Of a stretch of DNA of 53,399 bases, positions 20,159-31,039 are shown in pieces. Position 1 is the stretch's first letter. Every line of letters begins with the position of its first letter. The position numbers and the translations under genes are program-made. The notes beneath the pieces were generated by a model, which was given only the letters and a program-made list of their open reading frames with translations, did no database searches and had not been told where the DNA came from. Source of the stretch: Beroe ovata (lineage: Eukaryota; Ctenophora; Nuda; Beroida; Beroidae); assembly GCA_946803715.1 (NCBI GenBank), contig CAMPET010000098.1, positions 139,737 through 193,135 on the forward strand, given 5' to 3'.

Positions 20159-22201
20159 ATGATGCTCTTCCCTTTGCTCATTCTATGCTCCATCACGACC
20201 ACATATACTGCTGCCATATTCGCATCTGATACCTACATTCTCCGAGCGCTGCAAAAAGAAGGCTTTCTCCAGTCTTACGTTACCGACTCGGATAGTATTG
20301 ATGATGACGTCATTGTGTTTGGTGAGAGGAGTGAAGTCGATGATGAAGAGATGGCAGACTTGATGAGGCGGTCATCGGTCATGCATCCTGTCGTATTCGA
20401 CCGTCAACTCATCACCAAGAGACTGAAACACAGTCGTACTGTGGTCAACTACCTGGATGACTTTGGTTACATCGACGGTTACCTCGGTAGGGATGTTACG
20501 GCGTACAACCTCTTGTCTCCCTTTGAGAGTGAGGTTGGGGAGGTGAGTCTCATGGATATGGAGGATATTGAGGGAGCACTCAAACTCTTCCAGAAGATGA
20601 ACAGGCTCCCACAGACCGGGATCGTGGACGAAAATGTCCTGAACTTGATGACTGTTCCCAGATGTGGGGTCCCGGACATCTACCCCAACTATTTCAGTGA
20701 GCTCCGACTCCAGGATGATCGGCATGATGACGTCATGAAGTTTGGAAACCTGGTGGTTGAAATGACACCCGAGGCTATACAGAAGAGAAGAGAAAGCAGG
20801 GGATTCATGGACGAGGATTGGAGTGATGACGAAACTTTGGTAAATCACCGGAAGCGATACGAAACCTCTGACGAAAAGTGGCAGATCACAAAACTGGCAT
20901 TTTTCATCGAGAACGACAGTGCTACCCTTACCGTGATGACAAAAGTCGAAATAGTGCGTGCATTTGAGGTATGGACCCGGCACGTTGCACTGGAACTCTA
21001 CGAAGTGACTGATATCACCATAGCTCACATCAAGATAAGTTTCCACAGCAAGAACCACGGCGATAAATACCCATTTGATGGTCCAATGGGTGTCCTAGCT
21101 CACGCTTACTACCCCCGTAGCGGGCTGGTCCACTTTGACAACGACGAGGACTTTACTAGGAATAGTGAACAAGGTGTGAACTTGTACTACACTGCTGCTC
21201 ATGAGTTTGGGCACACATTCGGGCTGAAACACTCGCTAAACAAGGAATCCCTCATGTCTCCCTATCATCGGGGTCTGCAGAGTGTGATTAACCTCGACAC
21301 CGACGATATGGAGGGTATAAGTCAGCTATACCCACGCGGGGTGGGCGCTGTGTACACAGCTGATCACCCTCACGCAGTGGCGTTCCAGATTCACCTCCAG
21401 AACCGGGCGAGCAGCAGTCAGGATGCGCTCCCAGCTGCTGAGTCCACTTCCTGTGTGGAGAAGTTTGATGCGGTCATCCAGCACCCCAAAACGAAGACTT
21501 TCTTCTTCTTCACGGGCGAGGTTTTCTACAAGGTGGAGCGAAATAAGCACGGCGAGATATCGGTGGCCGAGGGTTACCCAAAGTACATCACTGATGCTTG
21601 GGATGGGCTGGAGCCAAACATCGACGCTGCTTTCGTTAACATGTCCATCTCAGCTGCGTACTTCTTCAAGGGTACCCGGTACTGGAAGTATGATTTTGAG
21701 GATGACTCTATGTACGCCGGCTATCCCCGGGAAATTGTCTCATCCAAGATCCCGAATGGGTTGACTGCCGCCATGAGCTCGGGATCTGTCACGTACTTCT
21801 TCACCTCTACTGCTGTGTGGAAACACGATGTCAACTCCAATGAGTTGGTGGAAGTAGATCTGAGGAAGTCAGCGTTGCAACTCCATGAGATACAATCCGC
21901 ATTTCCTCTCTTCGTACAGGGCTTCTTCGGTGTGACCCACGGAAAATCCTACTCTATTTACAAAGTGAAGAACCTGGAGGGCATGAAGGTGTACCGAGGT
22001 AGGCCCATGGAGTGGGACTATGGACTACCCATGTGCACTGGGGATTTGACCCATGCTAATACACTGGGCGAGGCTGCGATGCAAGTTTGTCAAGCGTACG
22101 CTTTCCTCGGACTCAACACCCTGGACATTGACATTCCTGAGGAGTGCTATCTGATTATGGATCCGTTCCCAGTCAAACAACTGGAAGATATTGTGGAGTA
22201 G
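20159..22201 (+). CDS. Secreted matrix metalloproteinase with hemopexin domain (intronless)
   Basis: From the ATG pair at 20159/20162 the frame gives 680 residues. A signal peptide (MMLFPLLILCSI) is followed by a prodomain ending in the cysteine switch PRCGVPD (Cys169), which keeps the enzyme latent. The catalytic zinc site is HEFGHTFGLKH at 348-358 (Glu349 catalytic), with the Met-turn SLMSPYH at Met366. A hemopexin-like region begins at Cys432 and runs to the C-terminus, with recurrent DA blocks. Between switch and catalytic domain is an acidic linker of ~60 residues ending in HRKR then YETSDEKW. A dibasic cleavage giving a Tyr start, as in convertase-activated MMPs, is plausible, but Arg is missing at P4. 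The protein would degrade extracellular matrix. There is no obvious TM or GPI anchor. The family is certain; the MMP subclass is not. Confidence 0.95.
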   Translation: MMLFPLLILCSITTTYTAAIFASDTYILRALQKEGFLQSYVTDSDSIDDDVIVFGERSEVDDEEMADLMRRSSVMHPVVFDRQLITKRLKHSRTVVNYLDDFGYIDGYLGRDVTAYNLLSPFESEVGEVSLMDMEDIEGALKLFQKMNRLPQTGIVDENVLNLMTVPRCGVPDIYPNYFSELRLQDDRHDDVMKFGNLVVEMTPEAIQKRRESRGFMDEDWSDDETLVNHRKRYETSDEKWQITKLAFFIENDSATLTVMTKVEIVRAFEVWTRHVALELYEVTDITIAHIKISFHSKNHGDKYPFDGPMGVLAHAYYPRSGLVHFDNDEDFTRNSEQGVNLYYTAAHEFGHTFGLKHSLNKESLMSPYHRGLQSVINLDTDDMEGISQLYPRGVGAVYTADHPHAVAFQIHLQNRASSSQDALPAAESTSCVEKFDAVIQHPKTKTFFFFTGEVFYKVERNKHGEISVAEGYPKYITDAWDGLEPNIDAAFVNMSISAAYFFKGTRYWKYDFEDDSMYAGYPREIVSSKIPNGLTAAMSSGSVTYFFTSTAVWKHDVNSNELVEVDLRKSALQLHEIQSAFPLFVQGFFGVTHGKSYSIYKVKNLEGMKVYRGRPMEWDYGLPMCTGDLTHANTLGEAAMQVCQAYAFLGLNTLDIDIPEECYLIMDPFPVKQLEDIVE

Positions 22202-23863
22202 GTACAGGTGCCATGTCCACATTGTCCATCACTCATCAACACACTATGTATAGACTTATAGTTCAACTGTTAGACTAGACACAGTTTGCCAGTTTGGGAA
22301 TTATGTGTCCTCATTTGAATTTGCAATCAGCGAAACATTATCAGTCATTTTACATATCTTACGGCTGGTAAACATAGGCTATATTAATCCAGATGTTCGG
22401 AAATGTAAAATGTCCATGAAGTGCAATTGAACATGATTCTTTGTTTGTCATCATTCAATCAAGGCTTTGAATTCTCAGCACAAGCTCCATTTTTTTCAAT
22501 TCTACCCCAAAAGCTGAGAACAGCCGGCACCGTCCGTCTCTTCAATTGGCATGTCGCGCGCATCAGTAATATCCAGAATTGCTGGGTCGCGCACGTACGT
22601 GCTGCGCGATCTAAATTGCGAATTTGTAATAGCGCGCTACGTACATGCTTGTGGAATTCCGTCGAGTGTGCCAATTTTGAGACATTGGCTAACATTTGTT
22701 CACCAATACCAACATATTTCAACTCTAACCACTGCTATTTGGATTTCCTGAGTCTCTATTTCATTTTCCGTCACGTCAGCAGAGAGTGCTAGACTAAAAT
22801 CAATGATACTTGATTAGATTTGGTTACATATTTTGCAGTAGAAATGAGAAATAAGGAGACGAAAACATGACCAATAACTTGCACTAGTTCAATACGAAAT
22901 ATTCCAGCTAAATTGGAGAGATATGCGTGAATTAAAAAGAAATCTTTCTAGAACAGTGTCATATATTGACCATCATTGCATTAGGGATGGAAGATGTAAG
23001 TTGATTTAATCACATCAATGAAAAATGTGATTTGACAATGTAGGATTGTGAATGCTTGCTAAATAGCAAGGGGAGGGAGGGACATATAAGGGAAATATTT
23101 CAAGCTCAGACACTGAATAATATGCGAGGTGTTCTGACTCGAGAATGTGTTAATTTCCGTGCGTGTTATTTGAGTCAGTGGGACAGGAAAGGTGAAACAG
23201 TTACAGTTTGTCAAGCAAGCACGAATACTCCACAGACGCTACTCAGCTAGTTATTGTAGTTTCACCAGCCCCTTACACCAAGTTACGAGGGAATTTGCAC
23301 TGGATACCACTTTGATTACACAGCAATCAACTACCAATACCGATTTGTTACAAAGAGAAATCACCACTTTCTAGCAATGAAGGAAAATATTTAGCGTTCA
23401 TTTTAACATTCTCCAACATTTGGTTCGAAATAGAAAGATAGAAATCAAATACACTGTGATTATTTAAATAACAATTAACTGCATTTGAAATCCCAATATG
23501 GGTTAACTGTTTGATGGGACAATAGTATAATCACACATTTTCCCTCTAACTCCGAATTGTAATATTTCCTGTTCTAAAGTAAGATAAAGTTTAATAGATC
23601 GTAACAAACATGCTTACCATCGGTCGCTTCTAGAAAGATTTAGCAACAACATTGTTCGCTTTCCTTAGCACAGGTAGCAATTATACATTTTACAACGTTA
23701 AAATGAGCAATCAAATCAAAAATGAACTTGATAACATGCAATGAATCGAAATGTGAAACCGATAGGAACCAACTACTAATATTTGTCCAGTTTAATTGTT
23801 TAAAGCGAGTCTAACCTCACCATTCACATAAAACAAAACCCAAGCTTTATTGGAGAACGTAGA
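22202..23863. other. Intergenic MMP-FGase-like gene
   Basis: The flanking genes converge (MMP +, amidohydrolase -), so both 3' UTRs fall here. A patch of CG-rich sequence with gcgcgc strings lies at ~22550-22660, possibly a decayed repeat of the same style as family A. The remainder is AT-rich with no supported gene. Confidence 0.5.
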
Positions 23864-25519
23864 TCACACGACAAATATACGGTCAATAAAATCCCAGAAA
23901 AGACGAGAGAGGCATCTCCTATTTGCCTGCAGAGGGTCCGTAACAAGCCCATTACTGTTCAAAATGTACATATCCGTGATGAAGTCAGACAATACACTCG
24001 CTAAAGTGACCCCAGTGTGTTTGTAGTTCTCCCTAATGTACAGCGGGAGTTCTAGTTGAATAGCATCCACAGTTCCCTTCTTCCCACTGCCCCACTCCTG
24101 CACTGTATAGCCGCCGCTGTAGTAGTTTGTGGGCGGGGTACGGTGGAGGGGAGAGGGCACGGTGGGGTACCCCTCCTGCACCAGCCGCGCTCCCAAACTA
24201 GCGGGTCCGCGCAGCACGTTCTCGAAACTGTACTTGGTACACCTGCTCAGACACCGAATCGACGAGTTCTCGGGCAGGGGCACGGTGTGGAGCTGGTCTG
24301 AGGAGAGCGAGTATCCCAACTCGACCAACTTCTCAGGGTGTGATTGTCCGTGAATGTCGAATATCACGCCACGACCACAGCTTTGCATCACACAATCGCG
24401 CGCCACACGGATGAAGGCGTGGTAGTCGTGCCACGCGCGCTCCGCATACGGATTGTGCTGCGCTCCGTTGTCCTTGTCTCTGTTCACGTCCACTTTACGT
24501 CGGTTGAGATTGCAGATGATGAGATGCGGACGCTCGCCTAGGATAAGCGACAGTTCTGTTCGGAGAGTGACGGCTAGTTCGAGGGTGAATGTGTCGCGGA
24601 GAAGCGAGACACTGAACTTGCTCTGCGGGGTCTGACAGTGCGACACCTGTCCGTTACAACACCCCTTCCTCCGATCAGTGATCGCGTCCGGTCGAATATT
24701 GCCTGCGGGTGTATGACGTTAATGAATCGTGAAAAACTTGTATAAATTTGTAACGTATTTCCATTTTCCCACAATAACTTGATTCCTGGAAACACGTTTA
24801 AAAGTGCTTGCTTCGTCACCAGGCGGCATTGCTTTTGTGTTTGTAAAACTAAATGAACTGGAAATAGTGATAAACAGTGGTAACTATCGTCTTTTTTCAA
24901 ATTCAACAAGATACGCGATTTAAAATTCAATTTGACGAATTTGAATGAATGAAATTTTAGATTTGATGTTGGATTACAAGCATTGATAATTTGAATGTGC
25001 TAGCCTCGAGTTTTAAATCTTGCGATATTCAAAATAGAGCCACGATGCATAAAATGCATAATTGTAAAAATGTTGGCATATCGCAATGAGCTTATGAAAT
25101 TCACATCGCAGAATTTCCAGGAGGCCGGCTCTGTTAAAAACACAATATCTCTGATGTGTCGGTGAAAGAAAGTGCTAGAATCTAGCTACCAAAGTAGGGC
25201 GCTCTGGTACCACTAAGAGCACGTGTTGTCGCTGCATTTCCAGATGTAACTCGCTAGACATGGCAAATGGAAAAAATCGTTGACAGAAATCCTCCATTCG
25301 GAAAATTTCCAGCTGGAAGCTAGCCAAATATTCGGGAACAAACTTGATTACATCTGACACAAGAATGTGAATGAGGTTTCCAACACGTACACGTACACGT
25401 ACACACACACGTACACACGTACACACACACACACACACACACNNNNNNNNNNNNNNNNNNNNNNNNNNNNNNNNNNNNNNNNNNNNNNNNNNNNNNNNNN
25501 NNNNNNNNNNNNNNNNNNN

Positions 25520-25554
<35 letters not shown>

Positions 25555-25702
25555 CTCCGTGTGGCGCCGTGAGTATGACGCACGAATCCTCTGACCCCGG
25601 GTAATACTCCGTGTAACCCGCATATCCCGCCTCATGTGGCTCACTCTGGAGCCGTCTCAGCAGAGACAGTGTCTCCCGTACTGAGTCTTTTCTCTGTCTC
25701 AT
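23864..25702 (-). CDS. N-formylglutamate amidohydrolase-like protein, two exons
   Basis: Exons 25702-25555 and 24702-23864 join in phase 1 to give 328 residues. The splice falls inside the family's first active-site block, so exon 1 ends with APHGG and exon 2 continues NIRPDAITDR. Further metal or substrate motifs are VIFDIHGQSH and the C-terminal TVDAIQLELP (Q-x-E) block, with NPYAERAWHDYHAFI between. FGase-family enzymes are zinc-dependent hydrolases of N-formyl or N-carbamoyl amino acids; the substrate here is unknown. No signal peptide is evident, so the enzyme is probably cytosolic. The intron holds a (CA)n tract with a 77-N gap, but the exact phase match supports the link. The family is best known in bacteria; an animal copy with an intron could be ancient or laterally acquired. 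Confidence 0.85.
25380..25554. repeat. CA/ACGT microsatellite with assembly gap
   Basis: (CACGTA)n and (CA)n tracts surround N positions 25443-25519. The gap lies within the amidohydrolase intron; the true length is unknown. Confidence 0.9.
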
Positions 25703-27733
25703 GTGTCAGTACTGTGGGGTTGTCATTCTAGGATGATAGGGTTTTATCATTAAGTGGGCGATGAAAAACGGTTTAATAACAAGCGTCGCTTATTCATTGC
25801 ACAATGATCATGGGTCCATGGTTATTCACACAGGGATATTGAAGTGTGAGTTTGATCACACTATCACAACATGTGTGATGGTGTGATGGTGTCCTGCTAG
25901 TGCGTGATAGTGTCAGAGGTAGACAAGCAAATCATCTACTCTCTAGGGGACCATCACACGTCAACAATCACGTGATTATTGTTCACGTGACAACGCTGTT
26001 GCTATGGTAACGTGATGCTTGTACGTACACAATAATTCTGGAAATTGAAATGAAGAACTTTGAAATGCAAATGATTGACGATTTATTTGATTAACTAAAT
26101 TACTTATCGAATCTGTGCCGCAAAATCAGCTGATAATATGATTGATAATGATTAAAAGGAGTTGTAGTATTAACAAGCGCACCTTTACTTGTGCTTCAGC
26201 ACCGTATTCGACTTACAGAATTAACTGAATTTTGATTAAAACCAGTTTAATTATGGCTGTTATTAAACTATCGACACGCTAATAACGTTAGAAGATTGAG
26301 CAAAATGTCAAGCATCACACTTCAAGAGAGAAACAACGCAAGAGTTAGGAATTACGCCGCCAGAGATTTTGTGACCTCTGAGACCCAATTAATAGATAAT
26401 TAGCGGTTGTTCGCCATAATTTGTAGTTCACACATCCAACATAGGTCTTGGGTTGGGAGGTGAAACTGGCTATCCCGCAGAGAACACGTAACACAAGGGA
26501 GAGAAAGAAAAACGTTTCTGTTTCGGATGCAATTTGCAGACTGTGCTGCATAGAAACCTGTTTCTTTCCACAGGAAACGGGTTTTTGAGGTCGCTAGCGG
26601 TGTCTTGTGATACAGCTTTTATCACACCGACACTACGTTGGACTTGTGCCAAGAAATTCCGTGAGAACTTTCTGTAGAAATTACCGGAACCCGGGTCACA
26701 AAGTACAAAATAGATTCAACGGAAAGAATGGAGTTCCACATTTTCCATGGATTCTGGAGAAGAGCGACAATAAAATGCGAAAGATTTGGAAAAAACTTGA
26801 AAATAATCGTACGATTCTGAAAATATCGTCAATGAAACACGCGTTACCATAGTCGTTTATCGTCACTTTCTTATAGTGGAACATAGCATGCAACACAGTA
26901 TGTTATGTCTTTCACTCATTCACACACAGACCTGCACAACGTAGTAGTTGCACCAAAAACTGCAACAATTGCGTCACGTGGTATCACGCATTTAAAAACC
27001 ACGCTTTGTGTGTGTGTGTGTGTGTGTGTGTGTCTCGCTCCAGAGCCACTGTGACTTGCAGTGCAGCGTAAAAAGTAAATACATCCTTTGAATATAATGT
27101 TTTAACTAAATAATATCCGTGTATGAAACGGCTGTATCACTTGGAATGAGGGGTTCAAATCTCTGTATTGATAACGGTTAGATTGTGTTAAGTCTTGGAA
27201 ATCAGAAATTCGCACACTCACTCTGAATGGTGTAAAACTATGAAATGGTATGAAATGCAGGTTTTGAATACCTTTAAAAACATAAAAGCAGAAAATACAC
27301 CCACGACTCTACAATAAAATCTTTCAATAATGTTTATCCTTATGATATAGTTCAATATTAAGGTAAAATACTGATGAGTTTATCTTCTTTTTATCAATTG
27401 TAAAAAACGGTTAAAAATGTGTGAGTATCAACAATATTTCTCGTGTAGAATAAAAAAGGTACAAACTAGTCTTGGAAATGATGGTTCCGTGTTTCATGCA
27501 GTTTCTAAATTCATACTCTTTCGCAATAAAAAAGCACGTCTAAATGCTGCCAATTCTTCATGTCTCTTTCACAAATCATTTTCCGCTAATCCAGCACAAG
27601 GGTTAAACTATAAGTAAGAATATAACTAAAGTCTGATTATTAAAAACGCATTCAGACTATCTCTGCAGTCGTGAAATGCTTGTTTACAATACTCCAAACA
27701 CTGACCCACACTGGTGCCAAGTGTTTTGATCAA
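25703..27733. other. Intergenic amidohydrolase-VIT
   Basis: It holds the promoter region of the minus-strand amidohydrolase, including a perfect RFX-type palindrome gttgctatggtaac at 25998-26011 about 300 bp upstream of its ATG. A (GT)n tract lies at 27005-27033. The 27050-27733 part is AT-rich. No protein-coding exon was supported. Confidence 0.5.
25998..26011. promoter_or_regulatory. RFX X-box-like palindrome
   Basis: gttgctatggtaac is a perfect match to the palindromic RFX binding motif, ~300 bp upstream of the amidohydrolase start. Binding is inferred from motif only. Confidence 0.5.
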
Positions 27734-28955
27734 CTACATTTCATTTCCATGTTCATCCTTCAGAAGGTAGGTGGAGCAGACAAACCCTATGGCATACGCA
27801 ACTGCGCAAGCAATGGCTCCCATAACGGTCACCTTGACTCCGGAAATAGACCACTTCTCGCTGGAGAAATTCGCCTGAAAATATCGTCATTTTATCCAAC
27901 AGTGTTCTTATTCGTCTAGAGTTGAATCATAACTCCATGATATTAGAAGTGAAAATATCGGCAAAAGAAGATGCTATCAGCCAAGTATACCTTGATTGCA
28001 CCCAGAAGGAACAGTGTACCAGCAGTTGCAACACAACTAATTGGGAATGTAAAATCAAATCCGTTGACAGAGGTGAACGTCTCCCAAGGGATGAGTCCAA
28101 AGAGAACATATGACAGGAGGGGGACAAGCCCAAAGAAACAAAATGAGAGGAATGTTACAAATCCTGAAATAATCAGATAAATGGTAATTTTCTTGCAGTT
28201 TGCGCTTTTTGCTGTGATTTTGATCTTAATGAAATCTAGTCGAACCTTGCTTTGCAGGCCTCTCCTCTTGATCAAGAGGCATGAAACCGAGTTCATAGTA
28301 CATCATCTGATCCATGAAAATCTCAGGGTACTTAGCAGTGGTTTTCATGATCAGCGTTGCATCATCTTTACTTACTCCTCTCTCTTCGAGTAATTCAATC
28401 ATTTCTTGTATTTCGCCATCAGGGTTTACTTCAAACTCCCTGCATGAAGACACAAGTGAGGAAAACGAAAGTCATGTTCTTGTCATGGTTCGGTTTTTTA
28501 ATCTTAATCTATGATTATCAATGATACTGACCACTTCTCACGCTCATATTCCGCCTTTTGGTTTTCTCTATCAGCTGTAGCACTGATATAGTCACCCATT
28601 CCCATGGAAATAGCATCACCAACTAAATTGCTGAAACCCAAAACTATTGCATAAACAGGGTTAAAATCCCCTCCCTCAATAGAGCATATCACCACAAAAG
28701 TTGAGATGATTCCATCCAAGCCACCATAGATGATACTCTTAATGAACTGTCCTTGGGAGCTGAAACAATATTAGAAGCAATCATCTCATCAAAATATTGT
28801 GCATAGAAAGAACGCAACCTAACATTTACTCACATTTTATGCTTTTCCTCTGCACATGGACAAGTATCATGAGTCAATTTGGACATCTCTACATCTTGAT
28901 TCTTGTAGCTATCACTTACAAGCTTTTGACGATTTTGAGAGGTATCCCCTTCCAT
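27734..28955 (-). CDS. VIT/CCC1-family iron/manganese transporter, five exons
   Basis: Exons (minus) 28955-28834, 28759-28532, 28439-28246, 28163-27991, 27874-27734 give exactly 285 residues. A hydrophilic N-terminus is followed by TM1 with the family GGLDGI block (Asp56), TM2 with GFSNLVGDAISMGMGDYIS, then an acidic cytosolic metal-binding segment between TM2 and TM3 (EYEREKWEFEV, then EMIELLEERGVS and YPEIFMDQMM). TM3, TM4 and TM5 (VKVTVMGAIACAVAYAIGF) follow. This five-TM layout with the helical insert is that of VIT1-type transporters, which move Fe2+/Mn2+ out of the cytosol into vacuoles by proton exchange. VIT/CCC1 proteins are typical of plants, fungi and protists and are generally reported missing from bilaterian animals. 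Short GT-AG introns match the neighbours, arguing against contamination. Confidence 0.92.
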
Positions 28956-29224
28956 TTCTAGGTAATTGCAGAAATGAGAATCTTACTACTTATAATGTAT
29001 AATCATATGATTTATCCTACATCTATGTCTTTCCCCTTTTCCCTTTCATATATTAAGGGTCTCAAGATCTGACACCACTCAGTACCCAATCAAGCATGCT
29101 TATTAAAATATTCATGCCCATGAAGTTTGACACCATTCAAAACTAGGAGCAAGGTTATTACACATCTGACACCACCGAGTCTTAGAGAATGATAAGTATT
29201 TAGACATCACAAAGGAAGATGGGA

Positions 29225-29527
29225 GATGGGAATACTCAATTACTATCCACACTCCAAGCAAAACAGTGATCATTACATATACACCAACATAATCTTGAGA
29301 AAATAGTATCAAAATAGAAAGTAGAAGATCAGAATGACAGAGACCAGAAGCCTAGGTTTCTGCTAGTCAACAATAAAGAGAGTATCCCTCATTCTGTGAA
29401 TACTTTGCTTAACTTGATCATAACAAAAACGTTCTGATAAGGGTAGCCATTTGCAAAAAAACAACTTTATTCATAGAACTGGTGAAATAAAAAAGGGTCA
29501 AGTCATAAATTATTAGTGTCATAAATG
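29225..29527. repeat. First copy of ~300-bp near-identical duplication
   Basis: Matches 29637-29954 at roughly 93-95 percent by eye; this copy lacks a ~19-base segment present in the second one. Beyond the end, this copy runs into a family A fold-back arm while the second does not. Confidence 0.85.
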
Positions 29528-29540
29528 ATTGAAAGTATTT

Positions 29541-29635
29541 GACTTGCGTTATCTGTCCACTGTTTCTTGCGCGTGGCGCGCGCGCGTATATGCTGGTTTT
29601 TATAGTAGACGGCCAAATAGTTTACCCATGGGCGT
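29541..29635. repeat. Family A fold-back arm (left) ending at a single N
   Basis: It begins with gttatctgtccactgtttct, goes through a CG-rich run and ends in tagtttacccatgggcgt at the N. The last ~30 bases are the reverse complement of the sequence just after the N at 30250, so the two segments look like halves of one palindrome. Confidence 0.8.
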
Positions 29636-29636
29636 N

Positions 29637-29954
29637 GATGGGAATACTCAATTACTATCCACACTCCAACCAAAACAGTGATCATTACATATACACCAAC
29701 ATAATCTTGAGAAAATAGGACACTTTTCATACTATTTATCAAAATAGAAAGTAGAAGATCAGAATGACAGAGACCAGAGGCCATGGTTTCTGCTAGTCAA
29801 CAATAAAGAGAGTATTCCTCATTCTGTGAATACTTTGCTTAACTCGATCAAAACAAAAGTTCTGATAAGGGTAGCCATTTGCAAACAACAACTTTATTCA
29901 TAGAACTGTTGAAATAAAAAAGGGTCAAGTCATAATTTATTAAGGTCATAAATA
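29637..29954. repeat. Second copy of ~300-bp duplication, between two single Ns
   Basis: This near-identical copy lies on a small contig bounded by the Ns at 29636 and 30250, suggesting an alternative haplotype inserted into the gap between the arms of a palindrome. Confidence 0.8.
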
Positions 29955-30250
29955 AATAAATAAATAAAAGGATAATGGTATTTAACCATCTCAATTCTCT
30001 AAAACACTGAAAAGAAACATTCACAGCCATTTGAAAAAACGCCACCTTTAAACTCAGGTGTCCAATGAATCCATAAAAGAACAATCACATTTAGAGGAAG
30101 AAGAACTGCTAACCAATGTTAATGCCCCTTTTCTTTGCAACATAGGGTGACTTTTCAGATAGTCATTAAATTTAGATTTGCTATCTAAGTAGCTAGGACC
30201 TTCAATTTTCTGTAATACTAGCGTGGACACATACCAATAATGATTAGGAC

Positions 30251-30525
30251 NAAGCCATGGGTAAACTAATTGGCCGTCTACTATACATCTGACATGCTTC
30301 TTGTGCGCGGCGCGGCGCGCGCGCCTTCATCGTGTGCACACATTGCGCGCCCCTGTTCTACTCAGTGAACTGAAAAGTCGTAGACGCGTAGCGCGCCGCG
30401 CGGAGTATTTGGGTCACGCAGCGCGACAACACTTTATTAAAGGCCAAAACAGTTTCGGCTGAAACTGTTTCGGCCTTCGATGAAGGCGCGCGCAAGAAAC
30501 AGGTCAGGTAACATCTGACAATTGA
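30251..30525. repeat. Family A fold-back arm (right)
   Basis: Starts with aagccatgggtaaactaatt (inverse of 29605-29633). It contains gcgcgcgccttcatcg near 30317 and its inverse cgatgaaggcgcgcgc near 30477, an inner hairpin aaacagtttc/gaaactgttt, and ends with caagaaacaggtcaggtaac. It lies in the same family as 4225-4299 and 49560-49665. Confidence 0.8.
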
Positions 30526-31039
30526 ATGATCACTTATATTCACTATTGACTATAATTTTATTCTGTACTTTCATTCTTTGTATTTATTGATTAATATTGT
30601 TGGTTAATATGTGTAATAGTGGTAATATGATTTATCCTGTTTCTCGATATTATGCACTCCAACATACAGTGGTATTAGGTCCAGCATTTGTATGAAAAAT
30701 ACCTATTATGAATGTTTTGTCAAGCGTTCATGTGAAAAATACTATTCTCTATTACTTCAATATTTTTATAGTTTGCATGTACAGTAATCAGTTTTCTAGC
30801 TCGCATTGATATATTAATGTATTGGTCATTCACATAGAACAAGGACAAAAGGGTTTGAGTTGTACACTCAAAAGAGAGAAAGAACACAACCCAGTTTCAT
30901 TGAACTGTCCTAATCACATTCTTCATGTGACCCAAACTCTTCACATGACCCAAACTCTTCATGTGACCCAAATAATCTGCCATGACAAGTTCTTCTATTT
31001 CTCAGTTCTTTTGAATAACAGTTACATCTATAGCTAGGT

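Larger units (their letters stand above)
28956..31039. other. Intergenic VIT-SDF2 with duplicated and repeat sequence
   Basis: Most of this region is explained by an allelic-looking duplication (29225-29527 and 29637-29954) and the fold-back family A arms next to the two single-N joins. 30526-31039 is AT-rich with a short tandem of catgacccaaactctt-like units near 30924-30970. No coding exon was supported. Confidence 0.6.

Noticed and set aside
22421-22792. 123-aa plus-strand ORF right of the MMP gene
   Set aside because: Composition is irregular, it crosses a CG-rich repeat-like patch and overlaps ORFs of similar length in other frames.
29503-29784. Minus-strand hydrophobic ORF upstream of the VIT gene
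   Set aside because: It lies in the duplicated segment, is broken by a ~19-base indel between copies, and is interrupted by an N; no conserved features.
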